Origin: Lamellibrachia satsuma
Taxonomy: Eukaryota > Annelida > Polychaeta > Sabellida > Siboglinidae
Direction of reading: 5' to 3'
NCBI GenBank assembly: GCA_033239005.1
Contig: BSQZ01000126.1
Coordinates: 665,001 to 729,000, forward strand
DNA: 64,000 nt
This document shows, piece after piece, positions 1 to 13,600 of this stretch. The translations under genes were made by a program, and so were the position numbers. The notes below the pieces were generated by a model that had not been told where the DNA came from, ran no database searches, and saw only the letters and a list, made by a program, of their open reading frames with translations. Within the stretch, counting starts at the first letter, position 1, and each line of letters begins with the position of its first letter.

Positions 1-733
1 AATATGAAAACTGGAGAATGTTTTATTTTTTTTTAGAATTTCACCGTTGTGAAATTTTTTTGGACCCTATTTTCTCAATTCTTTTTTCTTTATTTTTTAC
101 GTTGCATAATTATATGCCCAATACACACAAACATCGCCTTCGCGGTTCTGATGGTACCGAGGCGTGGCTAATGTGCAAATTGCACACGCGTCATGTTTAT
201 CATGCAATCGGTTCTGCTGTTTTGATGTATAAGTCTGATTAAAAGTGGCCTTAAACACCATTTTTTTTTAGAGTATATGAACTTTTTTACTGGTACATAT
301 GCGGAATGATGTAAGGAACGCATTCAAGTACAAAAATGCAGGAAAAACCGTCGGCATAAAGCCCTAAAAGTATTGATATAGATATACACGTGGGTCCACG
401 CGTCCTGGTCAAACGTGAGGCCACAAGTAAAAGTGGCTTGAAGTACGTGTGGGACTGGTCCTAAACCTGGGAAGCGGGTGTCAACGCGAACGTGTGGGCG
501 ATAATAAGTAGAAGGGTGTCGCGTCCTTACATTTTAGTTACAAAACATTTAAACATTGGTCGCATTTTATTGCACAATGCAGCACACTAGTGTGTTTGCC
601 GAAATATCCCGATTATAATCAGGTGACAAATTCGATAAAACCAGTAAATTAGCCAACGTGAACAAGGTCAAGTGACAGGCAGGACAACATGTCAAAAACA
701 TTGGTTTCATGTGTAATTGTCGGGGGTGCTTAC
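1..733. other. Unassigned non-coding sequence
   Basis: I see no recognisable gene or element here. If the minus-strand exon at 734-891 is real, this stretch is the start of its first intron, because a GTAAGC donor on the minus strand lies directly next to it at 728-733. A stretch at about 395-480 contains repeated 'cacgtgtg/gtggg' words but no clear tandem period. Confidence 0.3.
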
Positions 734-891
734 CGTGAAATCACAGATGGGATTCGTTTTTCTGTCAAACGCAGTTTATCGCCGAAGAATGAAGTAATAA
801 ATGCGCCCCTGCCTGTCGTTCCAGGAATGCCAACCAGTCTCCTAACTGCAGTTAAATTCACGATCCGCGCCACCTTACCGAGCGCAGCCAT
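734..891 (-). CDS. Putative first coding exon, mitochondrial-presequence-like
   Basis: Reading the minus strand, an ATG at 891 opens a 52-codon frame that runs to a good donor (CG|GTAAGC) at 734/733 and ends in phase 2. The peptide starts MAALGKVARIVNLTAVRRLV and continues with glycine- and arginine-rich sequence ending KRIPSVIS. It has five basic residues and no acidic residue in the first 20, mixed with Ala, Val and Leu, which is typical of a cleaved mitochondrial targeting peptide. The ATG sits in a short 'aacaaaATGGCTGCG' context, a good animal start context. The next exon would lie left of the window edge. I do not recognise the protein. It diverges from the stress-protein gene that starts 2.2 kb to the right. 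The reading frame, the composition and the donor are seen; a mitochondrial destination is inference. Confidence 0.4.
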
Positions 892-1269
892 TTTGTTGTT
901 CCTATGCGCACGTGTGTGGGGGGAACTTCGATAAGGACAACTTGGAAAATAGTAAACGGGTGGCGATTTTACAAAATGTGTAGCATAATAATAATATAAT
1001 AATAATAACACGTTTCATTTTGTCCAACATAACTAGAATACATATACAATGTTTGTGTTGCATAAAATGAAATACTTATAATGTCAGAAAAAGGGGTATA
1101 CTGAAGAAAGTTCTTATAGTTGTATACCCCTGTACAGTGTTCTACTAATATTACATAGGATACAATGAAATGTTTGATAATACAAGGTAGTCTTCGCATT
1201 AGTGTTTGATCTATGATATGGAATATTGCACAAATACCCCGGAAGTGCAGACAAGTACTGACATTACCA

Positions 1270-2060
1270 GTATGTTAATTAATAATAATTTTATTTAAAT
1301 GCAGTATATTATATACAATCAAATTGATATGCATCGTGATTTAATATTTGTACAGATACAGTGACATACATATTGACATTGAACTCGAGAAGGACTTAAA
1401 TTAGCATGCTTTATAAAAAAGCACTGAACATTGACAGATACTGACATATTGTTGTATGTTTTATACATTATTGAATACATTTTCAAATCTACTAATTCTT
1501 GACATTTAAGTTCTACACCTATAAAATAGCATGTTGGTGTGATGAAGTCTACCAACACCACATATCAGTCTGACCACCTTTTTTGTACCACTGTGATACA
1601 GTGTACATTAGTAATACATGCATTTCCCAAAACTTCACAACAGTAGCACAGTATATGTAAGAACAGAGAGTAATATAAGTTAAGCAAGCTTGTAGTTCCT
1701 AGAACATGACTTGCCCTGTACATCACTCCAGTTATTCTGGACAGGTTTGTCTTGACATTATTTATTTGATCTTTCCAAGTAAGTTTTTCATCAATCAAAA
1801 CCCCAAGGAGTTTGGTCTTACTGACCCTAGTAATTTGGTCATTGTGAATTTGTATATCCACATCACAGTTTATTCTGCGATTACCAAAGACCATATATAT
1901 AATTTGTTTTTGATACATTCAATGACAACTTATTTGCATTGAACCATATATACAGTTCATCAAGTTCACAGTTTACCACACTTATAAGATTATGTACATC
2001 TGCATCAGAGTATTGTATTATAATGTAAAATTATGTGAAATTTACTAAATGAAAATAAAT
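1270..2060 (-). mobile_element. Non-LTR retrotransposon remnant (C-terminal part of reverse transcriptase ORF)
   Basis: On the minus strand, two frames joined by a shift (1565-1918 and 1319-1561) give the part of a LINE polymerase downstream of the catalytic domain. Recognisable words are 'SKTKLLGVLIDEKLTWKDQI' and 'LGTTSLLNLYYSLFL', then 'MYKTYNN' and 'NIKSRCISI', in the order expected for the thumb and C-terminal region of a CR1/L2/jockey-like element. Upstream on the same strand, about 1930-2040, lies 'ELDELYIWFNANKLSLN'. The catalytic YxDD box is absent from what remains. Stops and a frameshift show it is dead. It lies between the putative exon at 734-891 and the stress-protein promoter region. 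Confidence 0.75.
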
Positions 2061-2359
2061 ACAATTTGCCAGATAAAATGGACATATGCGCTTCATACCA
2101 TTCACCAATTTTAGAAGTGGTGATAATAAAACATAATAAATTCTCTCATTCAGTGCCACCTCAAAACATCTGTTTTGGCTCTCAGTGGGCTCCCACTATA
2201 GACTGTTATTCAATGTTCAAGATCTGCATAATTACCTGCCAAGTACCTTCATATAGGTAGCTGGTATATTTAGATTCACATATCACTCATGCAGGAAAAC
2301 CTAGGCAACATCAATCATCAATTTATAGTTAACTGTTATTCGAGTTTACACAACATAAA

Positions 2360-3118
<759 letters not shown>

Positions 3119-3191
3119 ATGGCAGAATCTGAGCTGAGTATGGTTGTTATTGCTATAGATGAAAGCGAGGAAGCGGAACGCGCCTTTGACT
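3119..3191 (+). CDS. USP exon 1 (first beta-strand and start of helix 1)
   Basis: The 24 complete codons begin [14 protein letters not shown] and end EEAERAFD, with one extra base (t) before a GTAAGTGAG donor. '[15 protein letters not shown]' is the classic USP N-terminus: a hydrophobic first beta-strand, the Asp that contacts ATP in nucleotide-binding members, then a short loop and helix 1. In relatives the next residues are usually Trp-Tyr, so the split codon would be t|gg with the following exon. Joined directly to either internal exon found here, which both begin with 'aa', the split codon would become TAA. Confidence 0.85.
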
Positions 3192-6100
3192 GTAAGTGAG
3201 ATTGAAAGTGTTACGCAGTTTGTCGGTACAGAGTAAATTAATGAGGAGACGATCAGGACATTTGGAAGAGGGGCGTGCCTCGCAACGCGCTGGTGCCGCC
3301 CGCTCTATGTCTATGAGACATGCACGTATACATTATTATAACTTGGTTGGCTCCTCCTTATTTGGCGGGGCTTATATAATTTTTGAACCTGTGCTACATC
3401 TTAAGTGTAACGCGGTCAAGTTAGTATCAGCTATAACATTAAAAGCTGAAAAAGTCTTAACTATACTCCTGCTGTACCATAATTATTATACTGTAAAGTC
3501 TTACATTTTTGTTTTTTATATAAAGTTTTAGCAATTATATAACTTGTAAGTATACAATTGCGGATTCAGCCACGTGTAACATTATAAAGTATAGCTTTGT
3601 GCCAGCAATACAATACAGCTGGTGATTAGCTTTTGCGCCTAGTGTGAATATCATTATTTGACATTAAACACTGGTACTTGTGTTTTGTTTTAATATTCTA
3701 CAGCCTACAAGGGTTTGCACAACTGAAAATTCATTTGCAAAATTAAAAAAAATTAATTAGCAACATAATAAAAATAAAAGCAAAAAAGCTAAATCATTCT
3801 TATAAATTCAACATTAATTAAGTTTTATTGAGTTTGTACATGACTGACATACATAACACATTGATGACATATATGTACGTAACACTACATATAACAACTA
3901 AATTCTTGTAGTAATAATAAAAAATAACAGACTGCAATATCAAGACTCTTTTACCAACTAAATGCAATGATAAAAAATGTAAAAGTCAGTTTCCATTACG
4001 CCAGAATATGTATCGTAACTCTATCCACGAGTGTCATAACAGGGCTATGCAGCAAACAGAGCATTACTTTATAGATTATCCTGAAATTGAGAATACAGTT
4101 TGATAGATTAATACAGTTTGATATATTAGTAAGTGGTTTAATTTTCAGGTGAAATGTTTACTGTAATTTGTAAAAGTGAAGCAAGAAAAGTCACCTAAAT
4201 TTCTTGAATTTGGCCTCACCATAACCTGCATGACTCCATGGGGGGTTTCATGGACCAACCCAAATACTGGAGAAACCTTTCACTTTTTCATCCACATTAA
4301 TTGGCTTAGTGGTATGGTCCTCGCCTGATGCCAGGGGGTCAGGGTTGACTGAATTACTTTTATTTTGTACTTGAGTAAATGTAAAAGTAATTCACTTTGA
4401 AACTACTTGAGTAAAAGTAGCTTGTAAAAGAAACTACTTGAGTAAAAAGTACTTTTCAAAAGTACTTGAAGTTAAAGTAAAAAGTATTTTCAAGCGAGTA
4501 TTGAAAATGTTTTATTTAAGAATGAAAAACATACAACAACAAAATATTCACAACTAAACGTCTAACACCTTAATTCCCTGTACCACACACACATATTCAG
4601 TGATCTCCAGAGTCCAATGTCCATATCTTGTATTATAAGTAGAACAGGTGACAGATTAGCAAACAACTGCTTTTAAATGGTCTAACACCTATATTCCATC
4701 ATGGAATTTCCATGTACTCCACATATCTCCAGTAACATCCAATCACCTCTGACATCTAGCCAGCCAGTGACGATGCAGTCACTTAACAAATGATCTGTTC
4801 AGCTTCAGCAGCAACTAATTTTCAAAAGGTTTGTCTCCAATGCGAGACCTTACTGGGGTAAAAATATGCCCAGTGGCACTGAACAGGCGCTCACATGCCG
4901 CGCTAGCTGACAATGCAGTGTTTGTTTTTATGAACAAACCCTTCAGCTGTGGCCAAGTTGCAATTGCTGCTGTCTCGGTCGAGTGGCTGGTTAGGTATTG
5001 CCCTAGCTGGAGCTCGCCAGTTGACTGCCGCTTTCTTCACGTGAAGAATTTGTCATCGTCGTCGTCTGTTGATGTTGCTGCATCTCCACCTGCTGATGCC
5101 TCCTCTATCACTGATGCCTCCTCTATCACTGCGAGTTGTTGCCCGATGTACTGCAAACAGATAACACACACCCCAGGATTTTATTAAAACATGCCACTGT
5201 GTTCCCAGGATTTCTGGCAAACTTTGAGCGATTTTACCTCCTTGTGTTCAAAAATCTGTAGAAAAAACTATTCAATATTGACAATTACAAGCTGTGTTTA
5301 TTTTGAAGAGTAGTAATTTCTCCACATGCATGTATACGTAGAAATAAGATATATTAATAAAATGTTGACATTTGATCACAATTTGCATAGACAAAATAGT
5401 ACATTTGTTAAAACTTTGAAAGTTCCGACTGACATTTGACAATGATCCCATGCTATAACCCTATGCAACTCAGCGAAGAAAATGTAGCTATATGTGTTAG
5501 CTTTGCACCACTGAAACATTATCAAATTCTGACAGTTGTTTTTTCAGGTTACACCATATTTTATCATGACAAATATAGAAATAAAAATTTTTGAGATAGC
5601 GTGAACAAAACTCATGAAAATCAAGATTTCCAAAAGGGCAACACATGCACGTAACGAGCTGTTGTTGTTGCAAAATGTATCCGCTAGGGTGTGGCAAAAT
5701 TTGGTAGCGTTTAGTTCAGTAGTTATTCGCCAGGATTTTTTTTTAATAGAGGGTCCTGTATGTGGCCAGCAGCGGCCGTTCCAAGATTGCAGAGAGTGGC
5801 CGGCCGCGGCCGTTGTGGGGTTTAATGGGTTAACAACGCCCTAAAGGTGACACATATGATGATATGGGAAGTAAACAACTCCATATATGTAACAAATAGG
5901 GGAAGTAAACAACTCCATATATGTAACAAATAGGGGAAGTAAAGAATTTCTTAAAGGTGGAAAAAAAAGTAAAGAACTCTACACAGGTGGCAAATTGGGG
6001 AAGTAAACAACTCCATATATAGGTACTGAATAGGGGAAGTAAACAACTCCATATATAGGTACTGAATAGAGGAAGTAAACAACTCCATATAGGTGGCAAA

Positions 6101-7583
6101 TAGGGGAAGTGTAGTACTCTATACAGGTGGCAAATAGGGGAAGTGTAGTACTCTGTACAGGTGGCAAATAGGGGAAGTGTAGTACTCTATACAGGTGGCA
6201 AATAAGGGAAGTGTTTCAAGTCTCAGGTAGTTATACTCCAAAACAGCCCAATCTTGAGCTAACGCAGGAGTTTGGACCAATGGCTTTTAATGTCTCTTCC
6301 GAAAGACACGGGCAAAGTGGGGTGAACAAAATTGCCCAAGCTTCGAAACGGCGGAGGTGGAATCGAACCACCGTCCTCTCGATTGACAGACGGGTGCTCT
6401 AACCATTAGATCACCGCTCCCCACTCTACTAGTGTTGTACTCTATACAGGTGGCAAATAGGGGAAGTGTAGTGCTCTATACAGGTGGCAAATAGGGGAAG
6501 TGTAGTACTCTGTACAGGTGGCAAATAGGGGAAGTGTAGTACTCTATACAGGTGGCAAATAGGGGAAGTGTAGTACTCTGTACAGGTGGCAAATAGGGGA
6601 AGTGTAGTACTCTATACAGGTGGCAAATAGGGGAAGTGTAGATTCTGTACAGGTGGCAAATAGGGGAAGTGTAGTACTCTATACAGGTGGCAAATAGGGG
6701 AAGTGTAGTACTCTATACAGTTGCAAATAGGGGAAGTGTAGTACTCTGTACAGGTGGCAAATGGGGAAGTGTAGTACTCTATACAGTTGCAAATAGGGGA
6801 AGTGTAGTACTCTATACAGTTGCAAATAGGGGAAGTGTAGTACTCTATACAGGTGGCAAATAGGGGTAGTGTAGTACTTTGTACAGGTGACAAACATTGG
6901 AAGTAAAATAATCTATACAGGTGGCAAATAGGGGATGTTAAACAAAAACATGGAGCTGGCAAATAGGGAAGTAAACAGTAGGTAGTAAATGGGGGAGTAA
7001 ACAGCCTTATGAGTGATAAATTGCGGAGGTAAACAACTCTCTACAAGTGGCAGATGGGTTAAGGAAAAACAACTCCATGCACGTGGTAAATAGGGGACAG
7101 AAATAGCTACATACAGGTGGCAAACTGTTGTATAAAAAAACCTGGTAAATAACAAAAAGAAATAATTCGTCATGGGTGGCAAATTGCTGAAGTAGACATC
7201 CGTGCAGTTGATGGTTTAGATACATAAACATGATATAAGATATTGGGTGTGTGCCTCAGACTAGAACGGTTTTGTGTGCCTTGTTTATATCTTTACTCAT
7301 GGCCACTCTCGTGTAAACACCCACAGCTAGCGCCTGATACTGACAAATATTGACCAAGTCTCCTATTCCCATAAAACCTGTGTGAGAAACTACTTGTAGT
7401 AATGAGTAGTATTAATGGTGTAGTAATCTACTGCTGACCCACATATATATACAGATTACTGTTCACAAGCTTAGCATGTTATTCTTCTTGTGCAGGTGTA
7501 TGGCAAATTAATAGCTATGATATTATGTATAGTAATGTTTACATCTGAATGTATGTCAGTGTTGTAATGGATTAGTACAGTTT

Positions 7584-7629
<46 letters not shown>

Positions 7630-10600
7630 AAACGGTCTGATGTAAATAAGCTATATATATATATATATATATAGCTTATTTACATCAGACCGTTTCCATT
7701 TCTATTAATTATTATTATATATTATTATTCTATTTCTATTTACTGTAACTATACTAAAAGTATGTATGTATATTTGATAGCAAAGCTACTTTCAGAGAAC
7801 GGACCATCTTGTTTCATAGACCACAATGTACTTTTACAATTGCCCCATATGGTAGGGTTAGGTAGGGTTAGGTAGCATGGTTGGAAAGTGTTGAACTACC
7901 AATTGGGTAACAGTGTTGATCCTCTTGCTACCATTGAATGTGCAGCTGCATTAAGTAGGGGAGCCGTGGTCGTGTGATAGACGGTTGGGCTGTCGGTTGT
8001 AGTAGGGGAGCGGTGGTCGTGTGACAGAGGGTTGTGCTGTCGGTTGGAGTAGGGGTGCATTAAGTAGGGGAGCGGTGGTCGTGTGATAGAGGGTTGGGCT
8101 GTCGGTTGGAGTAGGGGAGCATTAAGTAGGGGAGCGGTGGTCGTGTGATAGACGGTTGGGCTGTCGGAGTGGAGTAGGGGAGCGGTGGTCGTGTGATAGA
8201 CGGTTGGGCTGTCGGTTGGAGTAGGGGTGCATTAAGTAGGGGAGCCGTGGTCGTGTGATAAACGGTGGGGCTGTCGGTTGGAGTAGGGGAGCGGTGGTCG
8301 TGTGACAGAGGGTTGGGCTGTCGGTTGGAGTAGGGGTGCATTAAGTAGGGGAGCGGTGGTCGTGTGATAGAGGGTTGGGCTGTCGGTTAGAGGGACCGGG
8401 GTTCAATACCACCTCCGCTGTTTCAAAGCTTGGGCAACTTCGTTCACCCCACTTTGCCTGTGTCTTTCGGAAGAGACTATAAAACCTTTCGTCCCTTCTA
8501 TCTGGTGTCTATGCCAGGGGAAGTAAAAGACCCCCCACAGGGAAATGGAAAAAACCTGTTATGGACTCACAGAGCTAGTGATCTCATTCTCTATGATTGT
8601 GTTCATGCTAGTAGTGTGAATATGTTTAAAAATAGAATTGACAGATATTTGATAAGATGAGAAAATTGTTGGACTCTCGATAAGCCATTGGCTTCCTTGT
8701 CCACTTGTCATCTGGAACTTGTTGTTTGGGATGGCAATCTTGTTAAATCTGAACTACCATTGGCATAAATATCCTGACAAATGCATCCTGTCAATTATAT
8801 GAAAGAAAGAAAGTATACAAGCACCTGACATATGTAATTGTTATGATTGGGTAGCCTGTCAGTATTAATGTCATGATTGGCATCTCAGAAAACTCTAATT
8901 TAAACTAAAAAGTCTACCAAGTATTTATAATGATGTATGGTGTTATACTTATAGTTATATAGTGCTGGTATCTGCCTGAGCAAGGCGTTCATTGTGCATA
9001 CTCGGACTTCATCAGAGCAAGTTGTTGATAGCAGCTAATGCAAGGCCTGTATGGTTTATGTAGATCAAGACCTTTGTCTCTGTGAACTAATGACAGGTTT
9101 TCTCCATTTCCCTGTGTGGGATCTTTTACTTCCCCTGGCATAGACACCTGGTAGAAGGGATCACCGGATTTTATTGTCTCTTCCGAAAGACACAGGGAAA
9201 GTGGGGTGAACAAAATTGCATACATTTCGAAACAGCAGTTGGACTCGACCCCTGGTCTCCTCGACCAACAGTCCAATGTTCTTCCACCAAGCTCCCATGC
9301 CAAGCTCCCACGCCAAGCTCCCACGCCAAGCTCCCACGCCAAGCTCCCATGCCAAGCTCCCACGCCAAGCTCCAATGCCAAGCTCCAACGCCAAGCTCCC
9401 ATGCCAAGCTCCCACGCCAAGCTCCCACGCCAGGCTCCAACGCCAGCCTCCAACGTCAAGCTCCCACGCCAAGCTCCAATGCCAAGGTCCCACGCCAAGC
9501 TCCAACGCCAGGCTCCCACGCCAGGCTCCAATGCCAGCCTCCAACGCCAAGCTCCCACGCCAAGCTCCAATGCCAAGGTCCCACGCCAAGCTCCAATGCC
9601 AAGCTCCCACACCAAGCTCCAATGCCAAGCTCCAACGCCAAGCTCCCACACCAAGCTCCAATGCCAAGCTCCAATGCCAAGCTCCCACGCCAAGCTGCCA
9701 CACCCTACGTAGATCATTTTCATAAGAGACAATTTCTGTAATGGCACATAATGAATGATCTACTATTACCTGTAGTTGATAAAATAGCAGCTATATAGAC
9801 ACCATCGTTGCTGATGCCCCAGTTACATATCAGTGATGACCTCATTGCTTTATTCACCCGTGAATAGGCTGACAATGGGGTTACTGTTACAAAAGGACCA
9901 AACTAATAATAGAACTATACTCTGATTTCACAATATTAAACTTTATTACCCCAATACACAAGCACAAGTGTTCCTCTCTTACATGCTGTCTGTCTCTGAC
10001 ACCCTCTGCCCATAACTTACGGCACACCTGGCACCATATGCATTCTGTCCTCAGTTCCATTTGCAACCCGCTGTCTCCCCTGCAATAATTCTAAGTGGGC
10101 CTGCAGTATTCCTCAATGCAGAACTGCTAGATTTAAGAACTCTAATATCAGATGAACTGACAGTAATCACTGACATTAATGACATGTCTATAATCTTTGT
10201 TCTTTTTGGGGGCTAACGTAGGAGCTTTGCGGTGCATGTGGTGAAAAATAATAAAAATATAATTTGAAACCAAAATGGTGCAAATAATATGTGTGGTTAG
10301 AATTAGATCCCTTCATACAGTCGGATGAGGTGGGCTGGCGGAACAAGGTGGGTTGTGCTCACAGCCAGCTGGAAGGGAAAACTAGAAGGGAGTCTTATTA
10401 TTTCAGCGGGGAGAGTGCCAAGGTGTAGTGATGTGTCATCAGGTTATGTGGCTGGAGCAGCATTCATGTTAGTGCTATCAAACCTGTATTATGTGTGTCA
10501 GCCCTATCATACGATCGGTACTTTCATTCATACCTCACTGGGTCAAGCATATAATTAAGCTCAGTGACGCTGTGGTGACTGTTTGCTCTATAGCCCTGTG

Positions 10601-13600
10601 ATCTATCTCTCAAAGCATATCTCCACACTCTCTACACCATTTTTTTTATGTAGTCTTTAAATAGCAACTTAAGGCTGGGCACGTTCCTTGGGATGTAATC
10701 CCTACACCTATCTACATCAGTGCATCAAGAAATGTCACCTGTCAGGATATAGCTAGCTTTTGTTTTTGTAATTTGTTGTCATTACATGGAAGTAAGAGTA
10801 ATGTTTGACCACATGACGTGTGTATATGTGTGGTAAATATATGAGAAGTTTGACAGCTCTAGGTGGTCGTTTTCATGGTTAGGTCAGAAAGTAAACATCG
10901 CAATAGCAGGAGTAGCGCTGACGAGTGGTCGTGATTTCAGCCCTCGGAGAATTCGCCCAACTGCCATGTTGTTTCGGCTTGGTGATTTCAGTGACTGATG
11001 TGACATGCAAGATCTACTCAGTTCTAGCTAGTAATGGAATAGCATTCACTTTAAGGGTTTGTTACTCCTGTACTTGTCATCAACGGGATACCAAGTTTAA
11101 CTAAATACTGTTGAAGTACAATGGTTCATACAGTGGGCAGGTGTGAATAAAAGACCACACTTTACATTCAAAATGATCTGACGAAAAACACTGCATAGAT
11201 CAAAGACCATATTAATATTAAATTATTCAACTGTATATAATATAGTTTTTGGTGTAATATATGGTATGAATTTTAAGGATACGATGAATAGTATAAGTTC
11301 TAATGATCTTCTTGTTGACTGCGTGTTAAAATAGAAAACATAAAATATTATAGCGTCGTATTTTATGTGAAAGGCAGCAAAAGCTATAAAAGCAGTTAGA
11401 AAGTAACAATTTCGGGTTAATGTGGAAATAAATCAGTTAACAAATGGGAGAATAAATAGAATGCTTTATTCATAGAAAGACATACATTAAACTTCATGTG
11501 CTCGCTACACAATCGTTTGGGCCGAGATCAATATGCCCGTTGTGCTCTGAGGCAGGCCGAACTCTCCAAAGAATGCTGCCCAAATTCACCAGGCCGAATT
11601 CACTGTGAACCGACATCACCTGTATCCACGCTAACAGCTTGCTGACAGCTCACTTCGATCATAGATGGTCCGTGGCCGTCAACGCTCTATGGATTGTGGG
11701 CAATGGTGGCATCAACATAGCTTCCACTACTGGGAATAATGTGGGCACATTACATCAAAGAGATTTTAGTACCCAGATAACCTAGTGCTGCCACCTTCTC
11801 TGCTCTGGATCACAGTCTAAACAAGTTTTCTCGACGTGAGCAAAGCTGGCTGTGCTACGTCGGCTTCACTTTGCTTGTTTTTTAATAGAATTGGCTCCAT
11901 AGGGAACTTCAACCACCTACATGTTACTACATGTTACTACGTTACTTTAGTCTTACTACTGTTTGTATTACAATAAAATGCTGCACAATAAACCATTATG
12001 GCGCTCGCTTCTAAACAACCGCTATCACTGTCAATGGTACAGTGAATGAATGGAAAGTCCCAGTCTCGTAGCACTTCCTTTTAATCATTGACATCACATC
12101 GAAGCTTGCCAATAAGCGCGGGAAAATATGCATAATCAAGCAGGCCAGTAGAACAGAGTATTATTTGGAATTATTAATTAATGGAATTCTAATAAATTTC
12201 TTTATGCTGTGGAAATGGAAATATACTACAAGATGATATGATATGATTTCAATCAATTGTATAATATGATTCCAAGCAATTGTTATTGTTATTCCCTTTA
12301 ACAGGAAGAACCAGTCAATAGTTGATCAGTGAGGTTAGTGTCTGTGTTACTAAATCAGGTCAGTTGATCTGCACTGCCTTGAATGATGGTGTTCGAATTG
12401 ACTGGTTGCCAGGTTATGCTGACTTCCCTTCCTAAAGAAACTTCTTGCCTTCAGAGCTCCTCACATTGGGAGTTCTTCATATTGGAAGATTCCTTACTTT
12501 GGGAGATACTCACCTTGGGAGCTCCTCATATTTGAAGATTATTTCCCTGGGAGCTCTTCACAGGCTGATTGCCTTGAGAGCTCCATGCCTTGGAAGCTCC
12601 TTCCCTTGAGAGTTCCTCTGGTCTGTTCAATTTATGCCGCGCCCCTCCAACGTTCGTTGCCCAGAGCATGTTATGATTTGCCCCTGGCAGACCTGTTCAT
12701 GCAAACACAATAATATTAACTTCTGTTGAAGCATTCAGCCACGCTACAGTTGATGTTCAAAAGCTGTTATTATGAATTTTGTTTTACCAACATTACAGTT
12801 GCCGTTGTTATGAAACTTCTTAACCAGTTTTTTGGGGCTACTTCACCAGTATTTTTCAGCCTACTTAACCAGAATTTTAGACTACTTAACCAGTGTGCAT
12901 CACGGCACTTAACCAGTTTGTTTCATACTACTTAACCAGAGTTTTTCAAACTACTTAGACTCCTTATCCAGTGTTTTTTGTGCTACTTAGCCAATATGTT
13001 TTATACTATTTAACCAGTATGTTTCAGATTACTTAACCAGTGTTTTTCAGGTTACGTAACCGGTGTGTTTCAGACTATGTGAATTACATCCACCGGCCGG
13101 GCAACCAACTGCTGCTTGTACACAGTGCTGAAATGCCGCATGTTCCTTCAAAGCGTAAGTGGAGCTGTTTGCTGGGAATAATGCACTTTGTTAAGGTTGT
13201 AGTGTAGTGGACTCCACAGAATCAGCCATTTAGTACCTCTAAACAAGTGTATTGGCTGGGATATAATAATTTTCCTGTTTCTGTTGCATTCAAATGTGCA
13301 GCTTAAGTGAATCAGCTGCTTAATAGAATCACACTGTTCTGGCACAAAGTGATTCTATTAAGCAGAGTCCAGTGTAATGGCGCCATTGACCTTTTAGTGA
13401 AATATTTAAAACGTGAAATGCGCATTGCATTTTGTAAATGCGAGTGTCACAATTTCAAATGATATACACAAAATGATAGATATCATTTTGTGATCTGTGT
13501 ATTTATAAACAACATGTATATAGTGATTTGGTATATGTCATGTTATTTCATAATAAACCAATAAAATCGCTTCATTTCCCATTGATGTCACAATCAAGCG

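Noticed and set aside
4831..5187. Plus-strand ORF of 118 codons
   Set aside because: It is antisense to the hAT transposase C-terminus, which reads clearly on the minus strand.
6350..6422. Functional tRNA-Asp gene
   Set aside because: The T-arm is perfect but the anticodon stem has mismatches, and the sequence continues into a SINE body shared with other copies.
8989..9747. 252-codon ORF with Gly-Ala-Trp repeats
   Set aside because: It is the 13-bp minisatellite plus the SINE read through on the minus strand.
11050..11110. Candidate for the missing USP exon (starts gg after AG)
   Set aside because: The peptide lacks the conserved H....N.V.L.H pattern and ends in a stop soon after.
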